From the NCBI GenBank assembly GCA_023426545.1, contig JAFAAN010000175.1, forward strand, positions 163,390 through 227,389: 64,000 nucleotides of DNA, read 5' to 3'. Below are positions 33,105 through 46,334 of this stretch, in pieces. Numbering within the stretch: position 1 is the first letter of the stretch; every line of letters starts with the position of its first letter. The stretch is from Pseudomonadota bacterium (GTDB lineage: Bacteria > Myxococcota > Myxococcia > Myxococcales > Myxococcaceae). Position numbers and translations under genes: made by a program. The notes below the pieces were generated by a model. That model had not been told where the DNA came from. It saw nothing but the letters and a program-made list of their open reading frames with translations, and ran no database searches.

Positions 33105-34264
33105 AGCGGCTGGAGGAAGGGCGCACGCTGCTGGAGCGGCTCGAGCAGGCCTCGGACGGACGCAACATCGACCCGACGCGAGGCGCGCTCGTGGGCGAGG
33201 CCGCCGGCCAGGAAGTGAAAGACCTGGCCAGGGCGAATCCGGTGCCGACACTGCTGACGACCCTCCCCTCCCGCTCCGGCCCCGCCGAGGCGGCGCCGAG
33301 CTACTACGGCGTGCCCGCCATCAAGGCCCCGGTGTGGCGGCCCAGCATCCCCACCTACTTCTACGTGGGCGGCTGCGCGGGCGCGGCGAGCGCGCTGGGC
33401 GCGGCGGCGGAGCTGCTTGGAGGACACCGGCTGGAGTCACTCGGGCGCCGATGCCGATGGCTCGGGCTCGCCGGAAACGTGGCGGGCGCGGCGCTGCTCA
33501 TCCAGGACCTCGGGCGGCCCGCGCGTTTCCTGAACATGCTGCGCGTCTTCCGCCCCACCTCCCCCATGAACCTGGGCGCCTGGATCCTCTCGGCCTCCGG
33601 CGCGCTGAACACCGTGGCGGTCGCGGGGACGGTGCTGGGAGGCCGCGGCGGCACACTGGAGAAGCTCGGCGGCGCGGCTTCCGTTGCGGCGGGCGTGCTG
33701 GGCCTGCCGCTGGCAGGCTACACGGCGGTGCTGCTCTCCAACACGGCGGTGCCCGTATGGCAGGGGGCGCGGCGGACGCTGCCTTTCCTCTTCATCGCGT
33801 CGGGCGTGGCCAGCGCGGCCTCCCTGCTGCAAATGCTGCCGGAGCACTCGCGCGTCGCGCGCCGGGTGGTGCGGCGCTTCGGCGTCATCGGGAAGCTGGG
33901 GGAGCTGGCAGCGGAGGTCGCCGTGGAGCGCGAGCTGTCGCGCACGGAGGCGCTGTCCCGGCACCTGAAGCAGGGCCGGGCCCGGCGCCTCTGGAACATG
34001 GCCCGGCTCTGCACCGCGACGAGCCTGGTCCTGGACCTGCTGCCGGGCCAGCGGCGATGGAAGCAGCTGACATCGAGCGGCCTGGGCACCGTGGGAGCCC
34101 TGGCGGCGCGTCAGGCCATCTACGCCGCGGGCATGGCCTCCTCGAAGGACCCGCACGCCACCTTCGTTCCGCAGCGCCACGGACTGGGGGCCGCCGAGGT
34201 GACGCGACACTTGCGCGCCTCGGACGGCAAGCCCCTGAAGCTCGCGCTGCCCGTCATCGCCTGA
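33101..34264 (+). CDS. NrfD/PsrC-type membrane subunit of the formate dehydrogenase
   Basis: A 387-residue integral membrane protein of the polysulfide reductase NrfD family, with about eight hydrophobic segments beginning at PTYFYVGGCAGAASALGAAAELL and including PMNLGAWILSASGALNTVAV. It has an unusual hydrophilic N-terminal stretch of about 75 residues and a large hydrophilic loop. It replaces the cytochrome b subunit (FdnI) and probably passes electrons to menaquinone. The start overlaps fdnH (ATGA). Function is inferred from family and operon position. Confidence 0.87.
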   Translation: MKRLEEGRTLLERLEQASDGRNIDPTRGALVGEAAGQEVKDLARANPVPTLLTTLPSRSGPAEAAPSYYGVPAIKAPVWRPSIPTYFYVGGCAGAASALGAAAELLGGHRLESLGRRCRWLGLAGNVAGAALLIQDLGRPARFLNMLRVFRPTSPMNLGAWILSASGALNTVAVAGTVLGGRGGTLEKLGGAASVAAGVLGLPLAGYTAVLLSNTAVPVWQGARRTLPFLFIASGVASAASLLQMLPEHSRVARRVVRRFGVIGKLGELAAEVAVERELSRTEALSRHLKQGRARRLWNMARLCTATSLVLDLLPGQRRWKQLTSSGLGTVGALAARQAIYAAGMASSKDPHATFVPQRHGLGAAEVTRHLRASDGKPLKLALPVIA

Positions 34265-34278
34265 CAGGAGGCATTCCC

Positions 34279-34836
34279 ATGGGGCGAATCCACCAGCTCC
34301 AACAACGTGTCCACGACCAACGGGCGAACGCCCTGGAGTGGAGTCTGCTGCGCGACGTGCTGCTGCCCGGAGCGGTGGCGGGGATGCTCGGCGCGCTCCT
34401 CATGATGGCGTTGGCGCTGCCGCTGGGCGCGCTCACGCACGGGGACCTCTGGTACGCGGCCCGGCTGGCGGGGGGCGTCTTCTTCCGGGCGTCCCCGTCG
34501 GGCACATGGGCGGTGGTGCTGGGCCTGCTGGTGCACGCGGCCACGGCCGGAGGGCTGGCCACCCTCTTCGCCCTGTTCCTGCCCCGCGGAGGCACCGCGA
34601 CCGCCGCGCTGTTCCTGGGCCTGCTCATGGGGCTGGTGCTCCAGGCCATCATGCCCTCACTCGTGGCCCCCTGGGCCTCACCTCCGCTGGACCGCGAGGC
34701 GCCCCACGCGGCGCTGCTGCTGCTGCACCTGATGTTCGGCGCTTCGCTCGGGCTCGTCGTCCCGTTGCGCCGGCTGCTGGCCGCGGCGGACCGGGCCCGC
34801 CACACCGCCCACGGCGTGCGCAAGGCCCGCGACTGA
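34279..34836 (+). CDS. Small membrane protein at the end of the formate dehydrogenase operon
   Basis: A 185-residue protein with four to five membrane segments: DVLLPGAVAGMLGALLMMALAL, SGTWAVVLGLLVHAATAGGLATLFALFL, ALFLGLLMGLVLQAIM and LLLLHLMFGASLGLVVPL. I do not recognise a family. AGGAGG at 34266-34271 precedes ATG 34279, 14 nt after the NrfD-like gene, so it is in the same operon and may assist the complex. It converges on the oxidase operon with 7 nt between the two stops. Confidence 0.7.
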   Translation: MGRIHQLQQRVHDQRANALEWSLLRDVLLPGAVAGMLGALLMMALALPLGALTHGDLWYAARLAGGVFFRASPSGTWAVVLGLLVHAATAGGLATLFALFLPRGGTATAALFLGLLMGLVLQAIMPSLVAPWASPPLDREAPHAALLLLHLMFGASLGLVVPLRRLLAAADRARHTAHGVRKARD

Positions 34837-34843
34837 CGCGCGC

Positions 34844-35209
34844 TCAGGGCCCGCGGGGAGGCTCCCGGTGCGGCGTCACCTCCCGCGCGCCTTGGAGGGC
34901 AGGCAGGAGCAGCGGCTGGAAGGGCCCGGGCGGCATCGTGGGCCTGGCCCGGTCGCTGGCCTCCGCCAGCACCAGCCCCACGAGGATGACGACGAAGATG
35001 AACGACGTGGCGAACACCAGCCGGGGCCCGCCCGGCCGCTCCGACAGGTGCATGTAGAAGAAGGCGATGAGCCCCACCTTCGTCGCGGCGATGGCGAGCG
35101 CCAGCACCACCCCCGGGCGCCCCAGGTGCTGCTGCGCCAGGAGGTATGACAGCGTGGTGAGGGCCAGCAATCCCACGCCCACCAGCAACACGCCTTTCGT
35201 CCTCGCCAT
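34844..35209 (-). CDS. ctaF: Cytochrome c oxidase subunit IV (CtaF-like)
   Basis: A 121-residue protein with three membrane helices (GVLLVGVGLLALTTLSYLLA, VVLALAIAATKVGLIAFFYMHL, LVFATSFIFVVILVGLVLA). AATKVGLIAFFYMHL is the hallmark of the prokaryotic subunit IV/caa3 family. It is the last gene of the Act-Cta operon, 12 nt after subunit III, with GGGAGA before the ATG. The role is structural. Confidence 0.88.
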   Translation of the reverse strand: MARTKGVLLVGVGLLALTTLSYLLAQQHLGRPGVVLALAIAATKVGLIAFFYMHLSERPGGPRLVFATSFIFVVILVGLVLAEASDRARPTMPPGPFQPLLLPALQGAREVTPHREPPRGP

Positions 35210-35221
35210 GCGCGTCTCCCT

Positions 35222-35861
35222 TCACACCAGGTACAGCAGAGGCCAGAGGAACAACCAGACGACGTCCACCAGGTGCCAGTACATTCCGCCCAGCTCCAGG
35301 GGGGTGTGGTAGGCCGCATTGAAGCTGCCGCCCATCGCCCGGAAGGCCATCACCGACAGCACGCCCATGCCCACCACCACGTGCAGCGCGTGGATGCCCG
35401 TCATCAACCAGTAGAGGGTGAAGTAGAGGTTGGCGCCGGGGATGGCGAACTTCGTGAAGGCATAGTGCGCGCCCGGCAGCGCCTTGTCATGGAAGTGGTG
35501 CGTGTACTCCACGCCCTTGATGGAGAGGAAGCACACGCCCAGCAGCACCGCGCCCATGAGCAGCGTGCCCGCCACCAGGTCCCTTCCACGGCGGACGGCG
35601 ACGGTCGCCAGCGCCACCAGGATGCTGCTGCTCACCAGCACATAGGTGTTGAGGGTGCCCAGCGTCACGTCCATGTGCGTGCGCCCCAGGTGGAAAACCT
35701 CCGGGTACGCCAGCCGGTAGAGCGCGTATGCGGTGAACAAGGCGGTGAAGAGCATCACCTCCGACGCGAGGAAGACCCACATGCCCATGTGGGCGGCGCC
35801 CTGGCGCGCCGGCTCGTCCCCGAAGTGGCGGGCCTGCGGGACCACCGGCCGCGCGGGGGCG

Positions 35862-35872
<11 letters not shown>
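35222..35872 (-). CDS. ctaE: Cytochrome c oxidase subunit III
   Basis: A 216-residue membrane protein of the CoxC family: MGMWVFLASEVMLFTALFTAY, IKGVEYTHHFHD, GIHALHVVVGMG and the C-terminal YWHLVDVVWLFLWPLLYL, where the conserved lipid-contact and His/Glu residues lie. The ATG at 35872 overlaps the end of the subunit I gene by 11 nt and has GGAGG seven nt upstream. It stabilises the proton-pumping core. Confidence 0.93.
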
Positions 35873-37479
<1,607 letters not shown>

Positions 37480-37499
<20 letters not shown>

Positions 37500-38532
37500 A
37501 CCTGGGCTCCTGCGCGGTGGGAGGCACGGGGCGCTCCGGCCGCAGCGACTGGATGAACTCGACGAGGGCGGCCACGTCCGCCGCGCTCAACCGTCCCTGG
37601 AAGGAAGGCATCACCGGCTCGAAGCCCGCCACGATCTTCGCCTGCGGGTCCATCATGGACTCGGTGAGGTAGGCCACGTCGGCGCGGATGCGGCCCCCCG
37701 TCGTCAAGGGCTCATCGCGCATGTACAGCCCCAGCCAGGTGGGGCCGATGTGCGGTGTGCCGTCCACCGTGTGGCACTGGAAGCAGCCCATCCGCGTGGC
37801 CACGACGCGGCCCTGCTCGACCAGCGGCGGCACGGCGACGTCCGCTCCGAAGGCGACCTCGGGGGCCTCGCCGGGGCCGGGCTTGGGCACGGCTCTGTGC
37901 TGGGCCCGCCAGGCCTCGAACTCGCCCGGCTCCAGCGCCACCACCTCCGCGCGCATCCGCGAGTGGTTCAATCCACAGTACTCCGCGCACAGCACCTGGT
38001 AGCGCCCCGGCCGCACCACCTCGAACCACGTCTCGGTGTAGCGCCCGGGCAGCGCGTCCATCTTCAGCCGGAACTCGGGCACGTAGAAGGAGTGGATGAC
38101 GTCGCGTGAGGTGATGAGCACGCGCACCGGCCGGCCAGCGGGCACGTGCAGCACCCCCACCTCGCCGGGGCCGTCCGGGTACGCGAACTTCCACATCCAC
38201 TGCTTGCCCGTGACATAGACGTCCAGCGCGTCCGCGGGCGGCGTCCGCGCCCAGACGTAGTCCTCGTAGCCCAGGGCGCCCCACAGCAGGAAGATGGACA
38301 GCGGCACGCCGATGTAGATGCCCTCCAGCCATGGGGGGGCCCGGATCACCGGCGTGGGGGCGTGCGCCTTCCGGCGCCGGTAGCGCATCAGGAACACGAA
38401 CCCGGTGAGGCCAATCCCCGCGCCCACGATGAAGGTGGTGATGATGATGAAGTAGTGGATGTTGTCCACGCGGGTGGCCAGCGTGGAGCCCTGCTCCGGC
38501 AGGAACAGGATGCGCCGCAGCAGCTCGCTCAT
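37480..38532 (-). CDS. ctaC: Cytochrome c oxidase subunit II with fused cytochrome c (caa3)
   Basis: A 350-residue protein with two N-terminal helices, a cupredoxin domain with the CuA ligands in CAEYCGLNHSRM, and a C-terminal cytochrome c domain with CFQCH and a Met ligand region. The fusion defines a caa3-type oxidase, in which the attached heme c takes electrons straight from the neighbouring complex. The start overlaps the upstream small gene (ATGA). Confidence 0.94.
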
Positions 38533-38888
38533 GGGCCCGCCCCCTCCTCCACCAGCACCTGCTCCATGGCACGCTCCACGGGCAGGTGGATGAGGCCCGC
38601 GTCACGGTCCACCCATCCATAGCCATCCAGGCGCGACCGCTGCTCGCCGCGCAGCCGGGTCGCCTTGTCATCCAGGGCGAAGGGGCGCTGGTTGACATCC
38701 GCCACCTCTCGGTGGCCCATGACCGGTGACGGCCCCGCTCGCGACGCGGGGCGGCTGCGCACCTCCCACCACCGGGCGGCCAGCAGCGAGACGACGACGA
38801 GCAGCAGCCAGCCCCCCGCCACCAATGCGATGAGCAGAGCGGGGAGCTGGCCCCGGTCGGACGGTGGCGGTGTGTATTCGCCGCGCAT
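38529..38888 (-). CDS. Small membrane protein between ActF and CtaC genes
   Basis: A 119-residue protein with one membrane helix (LPALLIALVAGGWLLLVVVSLLAA) and a soluble tail containing LDGYGWVDRDAGLIHLPVERAMEQV. I recall similar GYGWVDR...IPxERAM tails in small proteins encoded beside oxidase and SCO genes of other bacteria, so it is probably an assembly or linker protein of the respiratory complex. It overlaps both neighbours (TGATG and ATGA), showing strict co-translation. Exact function unknown. Confidence 0.72.
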   Translation of the reverse strand: MRGEYTPPPSDRGQLPALLIALVAGGWLLLVVVSLLAARWWEVRSRPASRAGPSPVMGHREVADVNQRPFALDDKATRLRGEQRSRLDGYGWVDRDAGLIHLPVERAMEQVLVEEGAGP

Positions 38889-40090
38889 CACTCGGTCACC
38901 TGGAGCGAGTGAAGGAGGAACGGATCTCTCACGGGCACCATGTAGCCGCCGCGCGCGAGGGCCCAACAGGCCGCCACCGTGATGCCGCCCACGCCCAGCC
39001 AGGCCGTGAGCCCCGTCCAATGAAAGTAGAAGGCCCGGGGGTGGAGCGCGGGCACCACCAGCCAGTAGATGTCCACCACGTGCATGAGCAGCAGCCACAC
39101 CGACACCATCCCCAGTGAACGAGGACTGTCCTTGATGCGCCGGACGAGCAGCAGGAAGAAAGGCACGGCGAAGTGCCCCACCGCGAGCAGCACCGCAACC
39201 CGGCGCCAGCCGCCATCCAGCCGGGCGCGGTACCACGTCACCTCCTCCGGCAGCGAGGCCACCCACATCAACATGAACTGCGAGTAGCCGCAGTAGGCCC
39301 ACAGGCAGACGAAGGCCAGGAGCAGCGTGCCCAGCCGCCGGAAGTGGTACGGCCCCATGAGCGCGCCGAACTGGCCCGGCCCCCGCCACACGGCGGCCAG
39401 CACGGCCACGGTGGACAGCGCGGCCACGACCGCGCCGCACCCCACGTAGAATCCGTACACCGTGGACTTCCACAAGGGCTCCAGCGACATCATCCAGTCC
39501 AGGCTGGCGAAGGACAGGCACAGCACCAGCCCCGGAAGCGCGCCGGCCGACAGCCTGCGCTGCCAGAGCGTGAGCCGCACGCTCCGGGCGCTGATGCCCG
39601 CCTCCGCGTCCTGGCGGACGGACCAGCGATACAGCAGCCCCCCCACCGCGCCCCAGACCAGGAAGTAGAACGCCGCTCGCGCGAGGAAGAACGGCACGTT
39701 GAGGTACGGGCGCTTGTGCTCTAGCAGGTGGTGCCCATGCGAGCCCAGGTCCGGGGGCGGAGCCACCCATGGGAACAGTTGCGGCATGGCGAGCGCCACG
39801 GGCACGAAGAGGACGACGAACAGCGGACTGCAGGCGGACATGACCTCCAGCGGCCGGCGCAACACCGTGGGCCAGCGCGCGCGCGAGGCATGGAAGGCCG
39901 CGAGGATGAGCAGCGCCCCCAGGCACAGCGAGAGCCAGAAGGCGAAGGCGAACAGATAGGCGTAGGCCGCCTCCCGGGGCGCGGCCAGGGCGCCAGCGGC
40001 CGTGGCCACCAGCCCCAGTACGCCCACGACCAGCGCGCCTACCTGGATGTTCCGGCCTCCATTCCACGGCGCGAGCACGTCCACGGTCAT
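38888..40090 (-). CDS. actF: Alternative complex III subunit ActF
   Basis: A 400-residue polytopic membrane protein with about ten helices, matching ActF: LEVMSACSPLFVVLFVPVAL, FYFLVWGAVGGLLYRWS, LDWMMSLEPLWKSTVYGFY and YCGYSQFMLMWVASLPEE. Alternative complex III oxidises quinol and reduces cytochrome c in place of the bc1 complex; ActC and ActF form its membrane core. The ATG at 40090 overlaps the ActE stop (ATGA). Confidence 0.92.
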   Translation of the reverse strand: MTVDVLAPWNGGRNIQVGALVVGVLGLVATAAGALAAPREAAYAYLFAFAFWLSLCLGALLILAAFHASRARWPTVLRRPLEVMSACSPLFVVLFVPVALAMPQLFPWVAPPPDLGSHGHHLLEHKRPYLNVPFFLARAAFYFLVWGAVGGLLYRWSVRQDAEAGISARSVRLTLWQRRLSAGALPGLVLCLSFASLDWMMSLEPLWKSTVYGFYVGCGAVVAALSTVAVLAAVWRGPGQFGALMGPYHFRRLGTLLLAFVCLWAYCGYSQFMLMWVASLPEEVTWYRARLDGGWRRVAVLLAVGHFAVPFFLLLVRRIKDSPRSLGMVSVWLLLMHVVDIYWLVVPALHPRAFYFHWTGLTAWLGVGGITVAACWALARGGYMVPVRDPFLLHSLQVTE

Positions 40091-40788
40091 GGCGCACCTC
40101 CGGGTCCGGACTGCTGCTGGAGCGAGGCCTGGACCTCCGGGGGCGCGGCGGACAGCGGCGCGCGCTGGCTGTAGGCCAGCACCCGCAACCACGCCACCAC
40201 CGCCCAGCGCTCCTGGGGTGGCACCTCCGCCGCGTACGAAGGCATCAGCCCATACCCTTCGGAGATGACCTGGTAGTAGAAGCCCGGCGGGTGCGGCAGC
40301 GCCTCCCAGCCGGGCGGTAGCGGGCCACCGTCCTCCCCACCCGCGTCTGCGAGCCCGCCCTCCGCCTCCACCGCGCCCCCTGCCGGGTGGGACGCGTGAT
40401 TCGGCCCGTACAGCGCGGGTGGTGCCCGCAGCTGCATGTTCTCACCGACGATGCTCTGCCCATCCCCCAAGAGCCCATGGCAGGGTGAGCACCAGGCCTC
40501 GAAGTGTCCCCTGCCGCGCAGCAGCAGCTCGCGCGTGAATGGCAGGGGAAAGCGCTCGGGGTTCGCCAGGCCCCCGTCGGGGACGCCCTGCGGGACATAG
40601 GGCGCCTGGCGGCGATACCACTCCTGGGACACCGTCCCCGCCACGAGCGGCCGCATGGCGCGCCCGTCCGCGAAGTTCGGGTCGGCGGAGTACGCGTCGT
40701 CGCGCGGCTGGTCCTGCAAGGGGTCCCAGTTTTCGCAGGCGGCCAGGGCGAGGGCGGCCATGGCCACGGGAAGGACGCGCGCGCTCAT
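40087..40788 (-). CDS. actE: Alternative complex III cytochrome c subunit ActE
   Basis: A 233-residue lipoprotein (signal VLPVAMAALALAAC, lipidated Cys) with one heme c site CSPCH in HFEAWCSPCHGLLGDG and a Met region near GLMPSYAAEV. It is the mono-heme cytochrome that probably hands electrons to the caa3 oxidase. Between the heme site and the C-terminal helix is an insertion rich in Gly and acidic residues (GGAVEAEGGLADAGGEDGG). ATG 40788 overlaps ActD (ATGA). Confidence 0.9.
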   Translation of the reverse strand: MSARVLPVAMAALALAACENWDPLQDQPRDDAYSADPNFADGRAMRPLVAGTVSQEWYRRQAPYVPQGVPDGGLANPERFPLPFTRELLLRGRGHFEAWCSPCHGLLGDGQSIVGENMQLRAPPALYGPNHASHPAGGAVEAEGGLADAGGEDGGPLPPGWEALPHPPGFYYQVISEGYGLMPSYAAEVPPQERWAVVAWLRVLAYSQRAPLSAAPPEVQASLQQQSGPGGAP

Positions 40789-41308
40789 GTGCCCTCCTCC
40801 ACCTGGGACACCTGCACCGCGCCGAGCTCGCGCAGCGCCGCGTCCGCCGCGGCACCTCCGGCGTCGTCGTCCACGGCCACCCCGACCCAGAAGCCATCGA
40901 TGCTGGCGCTGCGGATGGCCTCGACGCCAAGGAGCGGATGCGTCACCCAGGGCAGGCCACAGGCGATGAGCACGCCCAGGAAGGCGGCGCCCGCGGCCGA
41001 CAGCACCGCGGTCTCGAAGGTGATGGGAATGAAGACGGGACCGGAGTGCAGCGGCCGGGCCCCCACGTTCAGCGGCCAGTCCACCGCCAGGGTGAACCAC
41101 TGCACCAGGTATGCGCCGGCCGCCCCGCCCACGCCCGCGATGAGCGTCAGCAGCGGCAGCCGCGTGGACGGCAACTCCAGCACCGCGTCCACGCCCTCCA
41201 CCGGATAGGGCGTGAAGGTGTCCAGCCGGGTGAAGCCCCGCGCACGCAGACCGCGCGCGGCCTCCAGCAGCCGCTCGGGGGAGCGGAACTCGCCCAGGAG
41301 CCAGCGCT

Positions 41309-41312
<4 letters not shown>
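40785..41312 (-). CDS. actD: Alternative complex III subunit ActD
   Basis: A 175-residue DUF3341 protein: an N-terminal ferredoxin-like part (LLGEFRSPERLLEAARGLRARGF, DTFTPYPVEGVD) and two membrane helices (LLTLIAGVGGAAGAYLVQWF and a following segment with FETAVLSAAGAAFLGVL). TPYPVEGVD is the family hallmark. It is a structural subunit between the soluble and membrane parts. It overlaps both neighbours by ATGA. Confidence 0.92.
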
Positions 41313-42738
<1,426 letters not shown>

Positions 42739-42742
<4 letters not shown>

Positions 42743-45699
42743 GGCAGCTCCTCCGAGGGGTTCTTCAGCCGGATGAGGTGGACGGTACGCGGCCGCGTAC
42801 CCAGTTGGTGCAGCAGCGCGTAGTGACGCGGGTCCTCGTGCAGACGTGAGACTTCAGCGTCCGGATGGTTGAGGTCTCCAAAGACAATGGCGCCCGTGGG
42901 ACACGCCTGCGCGCAGGCGGTGACGACCTCTCCGGGGCGGATGGCGCGGCCCTCCACGCGTGCGGTGATGCGCGCAGACTCGATGCGCTGCACGCAGTAC
43001 GTGCACTTCTCCATCACCCCGCGCGTTCGGACCGTCACCTGCGGGTTGCGGTACATCCGGGCCAGCGGGTCATGGCCGGTGTAGTTCAGGTAGTTGAAGC
43101 GCCGGACTTTGTAGGGGCAGTTGTTGGAGCAGTACCGCGTGCCGATGCACCGGTTGTAGACCATCTGGTTCAGCCCCTCGTCCGAGTGGACGGTGGCGGC
43201 CACCGGGCAGACGTACTCGCAGGGCGCGTACTCGCAGTGCACGCACATCAGCGGCTGGGTGATGACGGCCGGGTCCTCTTCCGAGCCCAGGAAGTACCGG
43301 TCGATGCGCAGCCAGTGCATCTCCCGGCCGCGGCCGACTTGATCCCGGCCCACCGCGGGGATGCTGTTCTCCGCCTGGCAGGCCACCACGCACGCGCTGC
43401 ACCCGGTGCACCGGTTCAGGTCGATGGCCATGGCCCAGCGGTGCGGCGGCTCCACGGGCTTGGGCTCCGGCGGAAACAGGTGCTCCGTCGGCCCTTGCAA
43501 CCCCTTGAGCATCTCCTCCTTGTGCGCCTCGAAGTCCTTGCGCGTCGTCTGGAGCGCCAGCGGCCGCTCCTCCATGCGCCAGTGCTCCTGGGTGAGCGCG
43601 AAGTCGTGGCGCCCCTTCAGCCGGGTGAGGCGCGCTCCGGGAACGAACCATGGCGCGTCCTGGAAGCGCAGCGCATAGGCGTTGAAGCCCACGCCGACGG
43701 CCACGGGGCCTCCACCGGTTCTCCCGTAGCCCAGCGGCAGCGTGACGGTGTCATCGGCCTGTCCGGGCAACACGAGCACCGGGACGTCCAGCGCGCGCCC
43801 CTGCACCTCCAGCCGCACGCGAGAACCCCGCTCCAGCCCCAGGCGCGAGGCCGTGGCCGGACTCACCTGCGCGGCGTTGTCCCACGTCACCTTCGTCATG
43901 GGGTCTGGCAGTTCCTGGAGCCAGGGGTTGGCGCCGAAGCGGCCGTCGTAGACCTTGGCGTCGGGCACGAAGTGCACCTCGAGAGGCTCGCTCGCTGGAG
44001 GCGGAAGGGCCCGCACCGCGGCGAGCACCGCCGCGGCGTCCACGCTCGCGTGGACCTCGGGAAGCGCTGTCCCCGGGATGACGCCGTCTGCGAGCCAGCC
44101 CTCCCACGCGCCCTCCTCGGGGCTCGTGCGCTCGCGCCACAGGGCTCGAAGCCGCTCATAGGGAGAGGCGTCCAGCTCGCCGGTGAACGCGGCCACCAGG
44201 TCGAGCGGCGCCACCGCGGCCTCCAGCAGCGGCGCGATGAGTGGCTGGAGGATGGTGGCGGTGCCGTCGGACGCGCGCCCGTCCTCCCAGGCCTCGTAGG
44301 GGTGCGTGGAGGGGACGCTCCACGTGCACGCGACGGCCGTCTCGTCCTCGTGGAGCGCGCAGTAGAACGCGTCACGCACGCGGCCCAGGGCCTCACCGAG
44401 CGGCACGTCCGCGGGCGCGCGATAGACGGGGTTCCAGGCGGTGACGAGCAGCGTGTCCACCGCACCAGCGCGCAGCTCTTCGACGAGGGCGGGCAGGGCC
44501 GCCGCATCCGGCGCGGGGGCCAGCGTCTCCGTGACCAGCCCCAACGTGTTGCCCACCGCGCCCAGGGCCTCGTTGACGAGGTACACGAGCGCATGCACCG
44601 CCGCGGGTTGCCGCGCTCCGGCGACGACCAGCGCCCGGCGCCCCTGCCCCGCCAGGTCCTTCGCGGCCGCCGACATCCAGCGCCGCTCGACGTCGCTCAG
44701 GGCAATGCCGCCCTCGGACAAGCCCGCCAGCTCCGCGTGGCCCATCGCCCGGCCGACTTCGGCGGCGAGCGCGCGCGCCAGATGCGGCACGCGAGAAGGC
44801 TTCGCCCGGAGCCGCTGGTCGGAGAACGCCCCGGTGATGGAGAAGTGGCTCTCCACCACCCACAGCCGGTTGAGCGCGTGGGGCGTACGGGCGGAGACGA
44901 ACTCGCGCGCGGTGCGCGGACTCCCAGGGAGCGTGGAGAGGAAGTCGTCCTCCAGCGACACCACCGTGCGCGCGGCGCTGAATCGCGGCAGCGCCGCCAG
45001 CGGGCGGCCGAACGCGAGGCGCGCCCCCTCGCGTGCCGCTCCCGTGTCCGTCGCGCTGAAGGGCACCACCCGGGCCCGCGGATAGCGCTCCAGCACCCGG
45101 GCATACGCGCGCTCCCACAATGGCGAGGCCGAGGGCTCCACCAGCAGCCGCAGGCCGTCCCCGGCGTCCTCGCGCGCGGCGCACGCGCGCAATCGGGCGA
45201 AGAGGGCCGCGCGGGTGGTGGGCTCTCCCTTGTAGCGCACCACCTTCGCCCGGTGTGGGTCATAGAGTCCTAGCAGCGAGGCCTGCTCGTGCGCGCCCGC
45301 GGCCCCGAGGCTCTCGGGCTGGGCGGGGTTGCCCTCCACCTTGGTGGGCCGCCCCTCGTGGCTGCGCACCACCAGCCCTCGCACATGGCCCTCCAGGACC
45401 AGCCCCGTGGCGTAGTGGAGTGGCACGCCCGGCGTCAGCTCGGGCGGCTGGCGCGAGTAGGGCATCACCTTCTCGGGCGGCTGGCGGAAGCAGCCGGAGA
45501 GCCCCGCCGCTGCCGCGCCGAAGGCGGCGAGCTCCAGCAACGCCCGCCTGGAGAGTCCCTCGGGCGGGCTGGACGCTCCGGCAGGGAACTCTCCTTCCGC
45601 CGGCGCGGAGGCCCCAGCGCGGCGCTCCTCCAGGCTCCTCCAGGCCGTGGGCGCGCCAGCCAGCACCGGCAGCGGGTATCGGTCGTTCACCGGTGACAT
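42739..45699 (-). CDS. actB: Alternative complex III iron-sulfur subunit ActB
   Basis: A 986-residue fusion. After a twin-arginine-like lipoprotein leader (SRRALLELAAFGAAAAGLSGC) comes a molybdopterin-oxidoreductase-like domain that in this family carries no cofactor. The last 250 residues are a four-cluster ferredoxin domain: CTGCSACVVACQAEN, CVHCEYAPCEYVCPVAA, CIGTRYCSNNCPY and CAQACPTGAIVFG. It moves electrons from ActC to the ActA hemes. ATG 45699 lies inside the end of actA; GTG 45708 is an alternative. Confidence 0.93.
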
Positions 45700-46334
45700 G
45701 TGTTGCACTCGATTCGAGGAGAGACGTTCAGGGCGCGCTGCACCTGGCGCCCCACTTCGCGGGCATCGCCCGGTGGTCTCCAGGTCATGTCAGCGACGTG
45801 CTCGGGCGGCCGAAGGTGGGGCACCGGGTCCCGGTGGCACTCCAGGCACCAGCCCATGGTGAGGGGGGCCACCTGCTCCACCAGCGGCATCTGGTCGACA
45901 CGGCCGTGACAGCTCACGCACCCCACGCCCTTGTGAACGTGGATGGAGTGGTTGAAGAAGACGAAGTGCGGCAGGCGGTGGACGCGGTTCCACGCGATGG
46001 GCAGGTCCTCGAAGTAGCTCTGGCGCACGGGCTCCAGCAGCGGGCTCTCGTTCCAAATCTGCCCGTGGCAACCCATGCAGCGGCTGGTGGGGGGCACACC
46101 CGCGTACGGTCCCTCCCAGGCGCCTTCATGGCAGTAGCGGCAGCCGATGCCCTCATCCCCGACGTGGTGACGATGGTCGAACTGCACCGGCTGCTGGACG
46201 GGCTCGAAGGCAGCGGTGCCCAGGGGGCTGCGAGCGATCAGCAAGAGCGCCGCCGTCCCCAACACGGGCAGCGCGGTCGCCAGACCGAGCAGAGCGCGTA
46301 GAACGTGATCCGTTCCTGGAGGAAAGAGCCCCAT
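45687..46334 (-). CDS. actA: Alternative complex III pentaheme cytochrome c ActA
   Basis: A 215-residue protein with one N-terminal helix (LRALLGLATALPVLGTAALLLIA) and five CxxCH sites: CRYCH, CMGCH, CVSCH, CLECH and CNTCH. This is the ActA pattern. It is the first gene of an eleven-gene operon running to ctaF and should face the periplasm. ATG 46334 gives a standard membrane anchor; upstream in-frame codons look non-coding. Confidence 0.92.
   Translation of the reverse strand: MGLFPPGTDHVLRALLGLATALPVLGTAALLLIARSPLGTAAFEPVQQPVQFDHRHHVGDEGIGCRYCHEGAWEGPYAGVPPTSRCMGCHGQIWNESPLLEPVRQSYFEDLPIAWNRVHRLPHFVFFNHSIHVHKGVGCVSCHGRVDQMPLVEQVAPLTMGWCLECHRDPVPHLRPPEHVADMTWRPPGDAREVGRQVQRALNVSPRIECNTCHR

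Noticed and set aside
42865..45273. Long plus-strand open frame opposite actB
   Set aside because: Antisense to a clear ActB gene and without recognisable protein features.
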